Positions 11,101-20,183 of a DNA stretch of 64,000 nt are shown in pieces. The notes beneath the pieces are model-generated. The model worked only from the letters and a program-made list of their open reading frames with translations. It ran no database searches and had not been told where the DNA came from. The position numbers and the translations under genes were made by a program. Positions within the stretch are counted from its first letter, which is position 1, and each line of letters starts with the position of its first letter. The stretch is from Congeria kusceri (lineage: Eukaryota; Mollusca; Bivalvia; Myida; Dreissenidae): contig CM051033.1 in the NCBI GenBank assembly GCA_027627225.1, positions 47,270,016 through 47,334,015 on the forward strand, written 5' to 3'.

Positions 11101-11610
11101 CATTCGCCTTGATACTATTGATTTATTTACATAGACTAGTAGGCCGCTTGAATGGGACGTATAATCTTTACGGAACATTGAGTGATTAAAATCATCAATT
11201 TGAATTTGGTCATCCATAACGACATCAGTAATGTGTGTCTCTGTAAAGCACATTATATCAAATTGTAATAAATGGTCCTTAATAAAGTCCAATTTGTGCC
11301 GAATTGATCTAATGTTGAGATGAAGTAGCCCCAAAGCTCCGAGATCTTGCGGACCTGGATTGAGTTCAACATCACCGGATAGAAGTAAAATAAAACGTAC
11401 AAGGTTGATAAATACAACGCTAAGGGCACATACTAGGGCAGCGTCCATGTGATTGTGTAAAGATATTTGAGATAGTCTTAGAAATATAGCAAATAAAAAC
11501 ATCAATTCATGAGCAATATTTAAGCATATTGTATATTTGCGACGGCAAATGCGTAATCTAGCGTTAAATATTCCAACAGCCATTCGGTATTGCGCAACGT
11601 CATTACCCAT
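8194..11610 (-). CDS. LINE ORF2: 2A leader, APE endonuclease, reverse transcriptase
   Basis: This 1138-residue protein would nick target DNA and copy the element's RNA. An N-terminal part with two hydrophobic runs (about residues 36-46 and 57-77) leads into the 2A motif GDVELNPGP at 79-87. The endonuclease follows (LNIRS near 98, ETH 124-126, GDIN 229-232, SDHHA 293-297). The reverse transcriptase has NYRPISLL near 595, GFLKGHST near 633, CDISKAFDRV with catalytic D667, GVPQGSVLGP from 723 and FADD at 753-756. A C-terminal C-x-C-x7-H-x4-C pattern lies at 1068-1083. All catalytic motifs are present and there is no stop or frameshift. The domain order and sequence style fit the Jockey superfamily (CR1-like); the clade is inferred. 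I took the first in-frame ATG, but Met55 would start directly at the hydrophobic segment. Confidence 0.93.
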   Translation of the reverse strand: MGNDVAQYRMAVGIFNARLRICRRKYTICLNIAHELMFLFAIFLRLSQISLHNHMDAALVCALSVVFINLVRFILLLSGDVELNPGPQDLGALGLLHLNIRSIRHKLDFIKDHLLQFDIMCFTETHITDVVMDDQIQIDDFNHSMFRKDYTSHSSGLLVYVNKSIVSRRMFELENPQVHSIWLEIKLKNLVTLICCFYRPPNSDVLFWDNLDIMIDKALDANPNIIMLGDINEDQLKNNTRLSQTLSLYNLRNVITQATRVTANTSTLIDPIIISDNLTCLDCEVINIPQSISDHHATAIHFKTPVINCKPSQRHVWLYKYADFERLNNLISDTNWNFIRETNVHEATMLFTKKLIELMKLCIPHKLVTVRPNDKPWYDSQIRTLSRKRDRLKHISINNPTANNWNKYKQIRNKVSNMIKQAKEQFHANLETSLTDFNSSNPKKYWKTLKQLMKMSSHSDTIPPLQSTDSDGNLIIHMSNTQKANCLNNYFVSISSLDDLTGVLPPFINLANETMQNVSVSESEIIDIIKCLFTNKAVGGDLVSHLVLKKTCHSISKPLCILFNKSLDECTFPNSWKSAIVMPLFKKGDPNLPSNYRPISLLSCVGKLMERVVYKHLYNHLVGNNLLYSNQSGFLKGHSTVSQLIDIFHQIAKGIDERKFTCMVFCDISKAFDRVWHKGLLFKLKQNGFNSNLLKWIESYLSSRKQQVFVGDSTSQALEINAGVPQGSVLGPLFFLVYVNDIVQNLQSISRLFADDTSLSYTCSNSTELEMVLNHDLSVINTWAKRWLVDFNPQKTEAILFTTQSSIPVPHLVFNNVPVQFVENHKHLGLTFSANGKWHDHVSSLVKSSSKVLGIMRKLKYMISRKTLNQIYISHLRPLLEYACVVWDGCAMYEKESLEKIQNEAARIVTGLTKSVSLTNLYSEISWHRLSERRKYLKLTYMYKLHNGLCPSYLMNLLPETVFQQSTRNLRNANDYVIVSRRTELYSRSFIPSAIDLWNNLNNEIKTCTSLLQFKTALKQLMLRNRETPAYYFVGDRKTSIIHARLRNNCSNLKLHLYNNKLEPSPLCICGEVESVYHYFFTCSLFTAQRTIFFAKLQSIEPLNCDTILFGNSSFDHDANCKIFLNVQQFIKTTKRFS
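11350..11376 (-). other. 2A ribosome-skipping motif GDVELNPGP
   Basis: Bases 11376 to 11350 (minus) encode G-D-V-E-L-N-P-G-P, an exact match to the 2A consensus D-[VI]-E-x-N-P-G-P. In known 2A peptides the ribosome omits the bond between the last G and P, releasing the upstream peptide and continuing translation. Here that would free an 86-residue hydrophobic leader from the endonuclease/RT protein. 2A sequences are established in some trypanosome and marine-invertebrate non-LTR elements. Activity of this copy is inferred. Confidence 0.85.
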
Positions 11611-12376
11611 TTGGTAGTAAAGTTACAAATAAAGAAATACATTTAGGCTGTGGAAATAATTGAGTAAGTGTTAGGATAAGCATATTCTCTATAAATGTGC
11701 TGGACAGGACTGAGAAAAGTGCATAAATGCATAATACAATAATAGTAATCATGATACAGACAGCATAGTGAGACATATTGAAATCTCAGAAAATAAAAAG
11801 AAGAAATGTGTGGTTGTAATCACAGTATGGTAATTCACAATAACTAGCTAAGGACAATAATGAATTATATTAGTATATTTCAATACTATTTTAACTAATT
11901 TTATTTATTTGCATGTATGCTAATTTATTTATAATTTGTTTAGTTTATTCTATTATGATTTTTGAAATTAATTTATTATTTTGTATGTTATTCAATCAAT
12001 ATGGAAATTTTGCAAAGTTATTAAAAGCCTTTTAGAATTCGACTTATTAAAGATTGTTCTTTTAATGAAGTTAAGGAACAGAACTTTTTGAGTCAATACA
12101 AGGTAATTAGGCATATATAAATAACAGTATATAAATGCCACTTATATAGGCATTCAGAAGGAGAAAGTTGAATGATGAGTCAATATTCAAAAGTTAAGTA
12201 AATCATATACATATATATACAGTAACTGAGCTTAGGTCGTATTAATAATTGCATTGCACATTAAAAAACAACACTTTAAGTATATAGTACGGCGAAAACA
12301 TATGAGTACAAGTGACAGCAGGCAAGATTGTATGGTAATTACAAGTCTATTTTATCTATATTTATAATTTAAAAAG

Positions 12377-12381
<5 letters not shown>

Positions 12382-12420
<39 letters not shown>
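12382..12420 (+). repeat. Poly(A) tract of about 39 bases
   Basis: An uninterrupted A-run on the plus strand, inside the spacer between the LINE ORFs. It reads as poly(T) in element sense, so it is not the LINE's own tail. It could mark the 3' end of a separate plus-strand retro-insertion, but no target duplication is evident. Confidence 0.7.
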
Positions 12421-12425
<5 letters not shown>

Positions 12426-12715
12426 ACACAGACGCTCAGGGCGTTAAGATTATTTTTCACTTATGGGTATGATACTCCATATCGATGACAAGACAAAAAG
12501 TATGCGGCGTTGTTGTCTGCCTTGGGTAAGATTCACACTAGTAGCGTTACCAAATAATCAAAATAATGATCAAACGGTACATTGCTACTAGCTAATGCCA
12601 TGAACAATACAATATATATTAGGCAAGTTAGTGTGTGTTGGAGAAAATAACACATCCGTGTATTTGATCCTGTTACAGGGCGCAACGTATTTAATGGAGA
12701 CGGGTTAACACGATA

Positions 12716-12903
12716 GCAGTAATTATCATCTTAACAGGCAGTGTAAACAACGCTCATTGTGATAAAATAACATCAGATTTACAAGCAATTTAAACTAATC
12801 TCAGTGTAAGCAGTAATTATCATCTTAACAGGCAGTGTAAACAACGCTCATTGTGACAAAATAACATCAGATTTGCAAGCAATTTAAACTAATCTCAGTG
12901 TAA
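12716..12903. repeat. 94-bp tandem duplication in LINE spacer
   Basis: Two near-identical 94-base units starting GCAGTAATTATCATC stand head to tail, followed by a partial third unit (CAACGCTCACCGTGACAAAAT near 12903-12925). The duplication lies between ORF1 and ORF2 of the minus-strand LINE. Repeated units in a spacer or 5' region can act as promoter modules, but that is only a possibility here. Confidence 0.8.
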
Positions 12904-13110
12904 GCAACGCTCACCGTGACAAAATAACATAAGATTTAAATGCAAGTTAAAATAAGTTCACCGTAATAAACGTGCACCGAGAGCGGTGAAAACTATTGAA
13001 ACAAGTGTACAGAAAATAGGACAACGACAGGTATGAACCAGTTTAACAACGATTCTGTCAAAAACTCTGTAGTAAATAATAATAAACACGTTTGACAATA
13101 CTTAGTAGTG

Positions 13111-13131
13111 AAAAAAAAAAAAAAAAAAAAA
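13111..13131 (+). repeat. Poly(A) tract of 21 bases
   Basis: A simple A-run on the plus strand about 130 bases downstream, in element sense, of the end of LINE ORF1. No further structure is seen. Confidence 0.7.
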
Positions 13132-13258
13132 TTTCAATAGCTCGTAACTGTAGTCAAAATCTGTGAAAGCATCAAGTGCATTCCGTAAATATATACACTA
13201 TACAACCTTTAAAAAAACACGAATGCTATGTCTGTAGAGTTACCGCGTAAATCAATGT

Positions 13259-14089
13259 TCACTTCCATGCATCCATGTCATGCTCATTGTTTATTTTGTG
13301 GATCTTGGAGTCAGGGTCCTTTACAAGAATGCTTCCATCAGACGACCATGCACCAAGCAGCTGACCTCTTTTCACAAGTTCTCGAGCATTGTAGAGAAAG
13401 AAGCTTCTCTTGCGTGTGAGGTCTTCATTGATGAATGTATTCGGATACCCTTTTTCTCTCAAAAACGAACGAGATTTATATAGTTTTTGTCTCGCTCTGT
13501 ACGTAGCAAATTTGACTATGATGTCGCGTGGTTTTCGAGGGTTAGGCTTTCCTGCTCTATGAGAGCGGTCAATGTCATTTATGGTGATGTCACAGCCGAC
13601 AGCTTTCGATATTTTTAACACGATGTCATCGGTGTTTTCATCATTTAGTTCCTTAACGCCTGAAATGCGCACCAAATTCCTCCGCGAGTACTGCTCCTGG
13701 TCGTCTAGTTTGTTCTCCAGTACTTGGACTTTTGACTTAAGTTCAGTGTTTTCCCTATTGAGATTGTCATTTGCTTTTTCAAGGGATTCCAATTTACTTG
13801 TGAGCTTCGTAAAAACACTGGTCGCTATTTGTTCTACCAACGTTTCAATTTGGGTTTTGAAAGTGGCCACAAGGAGGGTAGATATTTGCGACAAGGCTTC
13901 CTCGGACAGGGCAATGGTAGGTATATTGCTTGTAATTTGCGAGGCCTCGTCTGGTGATGATGGTGTTGATGGTGATGCCATCACTACCTGGGTGTATGAG
14001 GGGCGCTTGGGGTCCGTAACTAATTCAGTATCAGGTGAACTAAGGGCTCGCTTAGATTGACGAAATCGGTCGGGTGTTTCCAGTGACAT
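13259..14089 (-). CDS. LINE ORF1: coiled-coil RNA-binding protein
   Basis: This 276-residue protein resembles ORF1 proteins of LINEs that coat element RNA and act as chaperone. A basic, Ser/Pro-rich N-terminus (residues 1-50) precedes a heptad-patterned coiled coil (about 66-132). The characteristic QYSRRNLVRISGV box sits at 133-145, and an RRM-like region with RSHRAGKPN (175-183) and PRDIIVKF (187-194) follows, then a basic C-terminal part with LTRKRSFFLYNAREL. It sits in the same orientation upstream of ORF2 with 1.65 kb between. The family assignment is firm on the SRRN box and coiled coil. That it belongs to the same element as ORF2 is inferred from position. Confidence 0.85.
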   Translation of the reverse strand: MSLETPDRFRQSKRALSSPDTELVTDPKRPSYTQVVMASPSTPSSPDEASQITSNIPTIALSEEALSQISTLLVATFKTQIETLVEQIATSVFTKLTSKLESLEKANDNLNRENTELKSKVQVLENKLDDQEQYSRRNLVRISGVKELNDENTDDIVLKISKAVGCDITINDIDRSHRAGKPNPRKPRDIIVKFATYRARQKLYKSRSFLREKGYPNTFINEDLTRKRSFFLYNARELVKRGQLLGAWSSDGSILVKDPDSKIHKINNEHDMDAWK

Positions 14090-14700
14090 TTGCCGAATGA
14101 ATTATGGGTAATGATTATAATTATGAAACAGACCCTCGTGAGACCCTCATGAAATTTCATAACGACATACCTCATACAACGAAGGTAGGTATTTTTTTGA
14201 TGTGCGACTCGGCCCTCACGGACTCCAAAGTGTTAGAGCATCTATTCCGCAATAGTCCAAATTAAATCACTGTTCACTGCATCCGAGGCAATACAGAATT
14301 CACTAGGCAAACCCTGTGCATAATATCACAATACCACAGTCTGAATGGCTTAGCACTTCAAAAACTTCAAAAACATACGGCACGACAGAAACTCAACACA
14401 AGTATATACATATTTCAGTTAATTTTCAGTTAATGATAATTTGCAGGCTACTGCTTATTTCTTACTATTTCTTATTTCTTATTGTATAGTTCCACTATCC
14501 ATATCCATATCTCCAGCATATTTGTAAAGGAAAATGTCCTGATTATATTTAAACTAATATATAACCACACACTGCAATCACACCACCCGCGAATAAACGA
14601 TAATCACATTATTGGTTTTTATCGAGAGCGCTAGAAACTACGTCCGATCGCCACGGCAAGCTGCTGGCAACTGAGTTGGATACAACACAATTTGCAATGT

Positions 14701-15850
14701 CCCCTTTGCAAACAAAGTGATTAAAAGACCGATTTTCGTTGCTATTTCATGTTAAATTATGTTAATTGTACCTGACCCTACTGATCTGTATCGTTTGGAA
14801 GCTACTCATAATTTCGTGGGTTCTGATTGGCCGGCCTACTTTGGTTGTGAAAGAGTGTTTACAGCATCAATTTAGTTTCACTTTGTTTGTGCTGGATCAA
14901 CAACCTAAAATCTTGGTGAAAACTAGTGTTTTTGAAAATTGTATCATTATAAATACACACACCTTATCATATTTTTTAAAAGGTAACAATATAGGCCTGA
15001 CGAAATCTACCCACTTCTTCAATTTTCTTTGTGCAGGTTTAACTTTAGGCATGAATCTATAAATATTTTATTGTGTTAGTTATTGTTCTTAAATATAAAA
15101 TAAATGATAAAATTGCACGCAGCGATTCATGGGTAGGAATGCTAAATTAAAGTTAAAAGTTTGAAAATGTCAGTCAAATTTAGGGAAGGGGGATTGTTTA
15201 TGTATTTTTTTATACCGAAAATAGCAAAATTCCAGTGAGAAATAAACACAAGGGAGATAATCATACATGGTGCACTTATCCTTGGAAAACTGTTCTAAAT
15301 ATACGATTTTTATAGATCGAAATTTCATGAATTTAATTCCAAAGAAGTTGTTGGGTAGTGAATAATTTGTATATTTAATGTCATTAATTGGTGATTTAAA
15401 TGACCAAGTAACTCACTGGTTGACATTTATTATGATTTCCTTTTCAGATACTGCAAAAATATACAATTAAAGTAACTGTTATAGTAATTCGGACAATGTT
15501 TTCGGATGCACGAGCGAAAATTCTATTAGTTTTAAACAGCCACGAAATTATGGTAACCCACGAAATTATGGTAATTAGGCATAATTACGAGTTCTATATT
15601 GTCTTTCATCATTTTACATTTATGTTTAATGTTTTCCACGTTGTTGTTTTGGGTAACCATGTAGGTAGCGTGTATTTTTTACCATACTAGAAAAATAGCT
15701 CATAGATTACGTCTATTGTTTCGACTATTAAAGTGAAGGGAACGCATATGACACTTTCCACTATGTATTCGTCCATTGTATTGTATATATATTTTCTGCA
15801 GTGACCAGTTTTATCCTTATTAAGCGCACATAGACTTTCTGTTCTTGTAG
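14701..15850. other. Unassigned spacer upstream of the p24 gene exons
   Basis: AT-rich DNA with small open frames lacking recognisable motifs. A short duplication, CACGAAATTATGGTAA twice near 15541-15575, is visible. The signal-peptide exon of the downstream p24-like gene should lie upstream of 15851, but I could not identify it. Confidence 0.3.
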
Positions 15851-15986
15851 GTATTGAGAGGCGGCGACGGCAAATCTGCCCTGTACTTGCTCGAACCTGA
15901 CCCGGTCACCGGCACGTTCAAAATTCTCCAGAAAACCGAACAAGTTGCCCGGGGTGGATTTCAATATGGCCCCTTCGAAAACACCC
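15851..15986 (+). CDS. p24/TMED gene, GOLD-domain exon, alternative A
   Basis: After a good acceptor (TTTCTGTTCTTGTAG) an open phase-0 segment encodes about 45 residues beginning VLRGGDGKSALYLLEPDP and ending GGFQYGPFENT. It then meets a weak donor (ACCC/GTATTT) in phase 1. The pattern hydrophobic-x-GGD, then alternating hydrophobics and a Pro, then a Gly-rich turn before the Y-x-x-C strand, fits the GOLD domain of p24 cargo receptors that cycle between ER and Golgi. The next exon in matching phase is 20038-20183. Exon 18850-18970 encodes the same domain part with the same phases, so the two cannot both be used in one normal GOLD domain. The donor is the weakest point of the model. Confidence 0.6.
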
Positions 15987-17283
15987 GTATTTGCTCTTTG
16001 TAACCTCCCATTTTCACCCCCACTAACACCCCTAAGTCCTGTTGCAGTTCTCTACCAAATACGCATTCATCGTTGGGCACCACCGAGCGCAGTTTACGTA
16101 AAATAGTCCGACACAATCTGCATTGTGTACACACCGATAAAAAATGAACTGTGACGCTCGCACAAATGGTATCCAGGATAATATTAGATTACTTTCTTAC
16201 CGGTTCACTTGCCAAGTTATACTTTCAAATCGGATCATTGCTTAGGCGGAAGACAGCTGTATAAATATGATAACAGCAAATTAATCATATTAAATATTTT
16301 CGAAACTGTGTTTTGTCTCTTTACCGTCGCGTATGTATAGAAAAAAAAAAAAAATTGCCAGTGAATCGTCTTAGTTTAGAATTCTATGTATGTGACGTCA
16401 CGTCACGTGACCGCTATTTATAGAATGACAAAAACTGTTCACAGTGAGCTACGCTACGCTGCTTTTCGGGATGGCGCGGTAGGGAGGTCACTGAGTAAGA
16501 TTTTCTTACTTAATCGTAAAGAACCCATTAAAAAACTGTACATTTTATTTACCTGAAAAACAATGATTCTCTATTGTTTTCATCCTTTTTATCGTCCTAA
16601 AATCGTTTATATTTAGAATAATCAGGTGACCGTAAAGTTTTTTCGAGTCGCGCATGCGCACACTTGAATCAGGTGCTTGTATTTTGGAATGTCGCGGTAT
16701 TTATAAATCGGGAATACCGGGTTCACGGAAAGTGCGAGCTTATTCAACTTCTATTTGTCAATGAAATATACAGTTTCTTACAGTATATGATCGTTGACTA
16801 TACAAATAGTGATGGTTTTAAGTATGTTTTTATAGTTTAGGCATAACTACAAAGAAACGCATAATTTTATGCTCAATCTGGAGGTCAGTATCTTTAAGAC
16901 AATGGAACCAGTCTAGGCATTTAGTGAAATAATAGCAATCTACAGAATGTGTTTTTTTCGTATGAACTTTTTAGTCTGTAATGTTATCAGCGTTCGGTGG
17001 ATTCCCACGATGCAGACCGGTGTATGGTCAAGCGTTCTTTTTCATTTCCTTGCATGTCAGGAACCGAGGAACTTTAGTCCCTACCCTTATTATCTGGGGA
17101 TAATTATGCATGCCTTTCAGTGGAACACACATTTCACTGTATTCAAATGTATAATTGTTATTCAATTCTACATGTACATTAATTTTTTAATGTTAACAAA
17201 ACATTACGTGAAATGACTACAGTTCACACACATTCATTGCATTTCAAATGTATAGTTTTTGTTCAAATATACATATACATTTT
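15987..17283. other. Intron of the p24-like gene, unassigned
   Basis: No recognisable exon or transposon. A GTGACGTCACGTCACGTGACC-like cluster of short palindromes occurs near 16391-16410. AT-rich elsewhere. Confidence 0.3.
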
Positions 17284-18006
17284 AGCTCGAATTTTTTAAG
17301 AAAAAGTCGAGCTATGGTCGTCGCCCTGTCGTCTGCGTCAGCGTCTGCGTTAGTTAAGTCGTTTGGTTAAGTTTTTTGTTAGTGTCCATTTCTCAGCATC
17401 TATGAATGGTATCCTTTTGAAACTTACAATACTTATTCACTATCAAAAGGTTGCTCCATTACAACGAGGCCGGTAACACTGTGATTTGTATTTCCAGAGT
17501 TATCTGCCCTTGTTTGGACTTACAACTTGCCATATTTTGAATTTTTTTTTTGGTAAATATAAAATTTCTCAATAACTATCAAAGGCATTTAATTGAAACT
17601 CAAGGTACTTGTTTATAGTGCTGACACCATTCTGCAGACAAGAGAAGGTAATTCTTTTAAGGATTTTTTTTGAGTAATTGCCATTTTTTCATCTTATAAA
17701 TTTCGCTTTTGGTCAAATTTCACAATATCTATAAGAGGTATTTACTTGAAACTCAAAGTAACTTATCACAGTGAAAAACCTATTCTGTAGACAAGAGGTT
17801 TTAACTATATGAAGGATGTTGGTGGAGTTATTGCCCTTTTTGAACTTAGATTTTTTTGCTTTTGGTCAAATTTTCTCAATATCTATTGAGTTGAACTTCA
17901 AAATACTTCATGACAGTGATAAACGTATTCTATAAACCAAAACCTAGAGTACTATCAAATATGAGAAAGTCGAGCGTCCAGCACCCGTAGGGGGTGCTCT
18001 TGTTTA
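17284..18006 (+). mobile_element. Dispersed element with a hairpin at each end (AGCTCGA...GGGTGCTCTTGTT)
   Basis: The element opens with a hairpin (AGCTCGA at 17284 pairing with TCGAGCT near 17306) and a CGTCGCCCTGTCGTCTGCGTC tract. It closes with AAGTCGAGCG and a second hairpin (AGCACCC/GGGTGCT) followed by CTTGTT. Between them lie about four diverged tandem units of ~130 bases with TTTTGGTCAAATTT, AATATCTAT and TTGAAACTCAAAGTA. It is non-coding, sits in an intron of the p24-like gene, and has a relative in opposite orientation near 41400-42096. Confidence 0.6.
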
Positions 18007-18849
18007 AATCATAACACAACGTTACGTGAAATGACTGTTCTTTAAGTTCTTTGCCAAAAATTACTGGATACACTGCAATTACTAGTATATCACATATTGA
18101 TGCACATGCATGTACGAAAATGTGGTATATGCAAAAAAAAGTTATATGCATAATTATATGCATATTCATATATGCGATTAAAACGTTCAAATTATTAGCA
18201 ATTTATGTTATATTATACACAAGTGTATATGTATTAAGAAGGTTCAGCCTGCTTGAAAATTATACTTCAGTACTCTTTCGTTTTTTTTAATGTCACCAAG
18301 AGAATGGTTACAGACATGCATACATTTTATTAATTATAATATGCTGTATTGTTTACACTTATCGTTCGAACATAATGATGATTGTCAGCAAAGGTTTTCA
18401 TCATTTAATTAAAGGTGATATGTGACTATAGTCATTTTCATGTAATTGTCTGTTAAATTAAGACCTAGGGTGAGAATTTGTGATACATGATATCTATAAA
18501 GCTCCTAAAGAAAGTGTGTTTAAATAATAAAATATGTGACTTTGGCTATTACTACAAAATATTATAATGTTGTATTTAAGGGTTTGATTTTTGGACTGAA
18601 TCGACATATGCTTCTCATTTGATTGTATTTCAAGTGTAATATGTATACACAATTGATCATTAAATGGAGTAAATATTTGATTTTTACAATTTGTATTGAA
18701 TCATTTATGTTCTCTTCCAACCACTTAAACTTTCTTCAGAAGTTTTATGGATATGACGCATGGGTAGTACATGTTGTTTCTGTCTGTGTTATCTTTGGTG
18801 TTCTGGGTGTTTGCATGTGTTGATCCTTGGTGTTCTTGGTGTTTTTAAG
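18007..18849. other. Intron of the p24-like gene, unassigned
   Basis: AT-rich sequence with no exon, RNA or transposon I can name. Confidence 0.3.
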
Positions 18850-18970
18850 GTGTTGAAGGGCGGGGATAAGCTGCTTGATTTCTATATTAGGAAGCCCTCG
18901 CTTATCACCCCTGTACAGGAGGCTCGTACGCGGCCCCGCTGGATTGTGGAGGTGGATAGTGAGGAGGAAG
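18850..18970 (+). CDS. p24/TMED gene, GOLD-domain exon, alternative B
   Basis: Between a pyrimidine-rich acceptor (GGTGTTTTTAAG) and a donor (GGAAG/GTATAT), 121 bases encode about 40 residues: VLKGGDKLLDFYIRKPS, then a basic linker and VEVDSEEE. It starts in phase 0 and ends in phase 1, exactly like exon 15851-15986. Joining to 20038 restores a Gly codon and gives EEEG-AYAICLDN, the usual lead into the conserved GOLD strand Y-x-x-C-x-x-N. The start VLKGGD mirrors VLRGGD of alternative A while the rest has diverged strongly. The better donor makes this the likelier constitutive exon. Confidence 0.75.
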
Positions 18971-18984
18971 GTATATACCGTCTC

Positions 18985-19370
18985 TCTGCATGTTGGGTAA
19001 CTGTGGTTAACACCCGTATGATTTCTCTCGCAGTTTTTCCCCTGCTGATTTATTGGGAGACAACTTGAGCAATTTCGATGCCGAATTACAACGCATTGAT
19101 CTTCATTGAATCTCTATTTTGTGGGTAGAACCTGTGGTGAACACACATTTAATATCTGTCACAGTTGTCTCTCCAGCTTTATTGTCAGCCTGCCTAAAAC
19201 AAACAACACAGGGGAGTCAACTGTGAGCAATTTTGATGCCGATTTATAACATGGTGACAGGGGAAGGTAATTCAGAATAAACACACATCTGCTTTCTCTC
19301 ACTCACAGTTTTCTCTTCTGCTTTATATTCTGTTTGGATTTAACAAACAACACAGGGGAGACAACTGTCA
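18985..19370. repeat. Diverged tandem repeat in intron
   Basis: About three loose units share ACACRGGGGAGWCAACTGT, CAATTTYGATGCCGA and TTTCTCTCRCAGTTTT. Divergence is high, so unit borders are uncertain. It lies just after the alternative B exon. Confidence 0.4.
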
Positions 19371-20037
19371 ATAAGTCTATATTAAGCTTACTCTCCTATG
19401 CATTATACTTTATATTCGAGATTACGAAAACATCAAATTAAACAGTATTTTGCGTGGACTCTCCTGCATTATTATATCTAAAGCATTACAGAACAAAACA
19501 AAACACCGCGTGATAATTTATTTCATTTGCCAAAACATGCATTTCTGTATGAGTTTCGTATATTGAGTAATGGACCCTTAGTGGCTTTTATACTTCGTAG
19601 CAGGGGAGACCACTGTGTCTGCCTTACTGTGATAGAAGGGGGGTAATTGCGTAGTAGTGCACGTAAATGCATGAAAAATTATGGTGCACGCTTATAATTT
19701 AAGCATTACTGACATTTTTTGTGTAAACTGTTCATTTTACTTTCGGTTGTTCATCAAAGTACATGTGTTATTGAACCTGAATCTTTATAGGATCAGCATG
19801 ATACGAAGCGACATAAGTTAAAAAATATTTATTTCTAATACAAGTAGCAAGTATATCGATATCAACACAATACAATTATGACCACACAATGATTCAAACA
19901 AAGGAAATATATTCTTAAAGCACCATTGAATACTTGTACTTAAAAGCATGTCGTCTAAAGAACAATAAGAACTTAACATGTATTGAAAACAAACTATTGA
20001 CACTAATGAGCATAACATTTTAAAGCCACTCTTACAG
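19371..20037. other. Intron of the p24-like gene, unassigned
   Basis: AT-rich intron sequence ending in the acceptor CACTCTTACAG before 20038. Nothing else is recognisable. Confidence 0.3.
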
Positions 20038-20183
20038 GCGCCTACGCCATCTGCCTTGACAACTCCCAGAGCCGCATGGCGTCCAAGCTGGTGTACGTCT
20101 ACTTGGTGACGTACGTCGAGGAGGAGTGGTCCAAATACCGACAGGAGATCGAGGACCTCCAACTCACCGTCACGAACTTCTCC
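20038..20183 (+). CDS. p24/TMED gene, end of GOLD domain and start of coiled coil
   Basis: The exon encodes AYAICLDNSQSRMASKLVYV, then an acidic helix with EEEWSKYRQEIEDLQ and ends in TNFS. The pattern Y-x-I-C-x-D-N-S-x-S-x-x-x-x-K-L-V is the signature strand of GOLD domains in p24/TMED proteins and carries one of the two conserved cysteines. A clean acceptor (CTCTTACAG) and donor (TCC/GTGAGT, phase 0) flank it. An N-glycosylation sequon (NFS) falls at the exon end. Base composition is much richer in G and C than the flanking introns, as expected of a conserved coding exon. Confidence 0.88.

Larger units (their letters stand above)
7840..14700 (-). mobile_element. Apparently intact two-ORF non-LTR retrotransposon (Jockey/CR1-like)
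   Basis: Minus-strand order is 5' region (above 14,090), ORF1 (14089-13259), a 1.65-kb spacer, ORF2 (11610-8194) and a short 3' region with an AATAAA-like signal near 7846-7851. Both frames are uninterrupted, so the copy looks young. Ends are approximate because I cannot identify target-site duplications; the 5' limit near 14,700 is a guess. The long ORF1-ORF2 spacer contains a 94-bp tandem duplication and two T-tracts in element sense, which is unusual. The two ORFs could therefore come from nested or rearranged copies. Confidence 0.7.

Noticed and set aside
13280..14060. Plus-strand frames opposite LINE ORF1
   Set aside because: Antisense shadows of the coiled-coil ORF1 protein.
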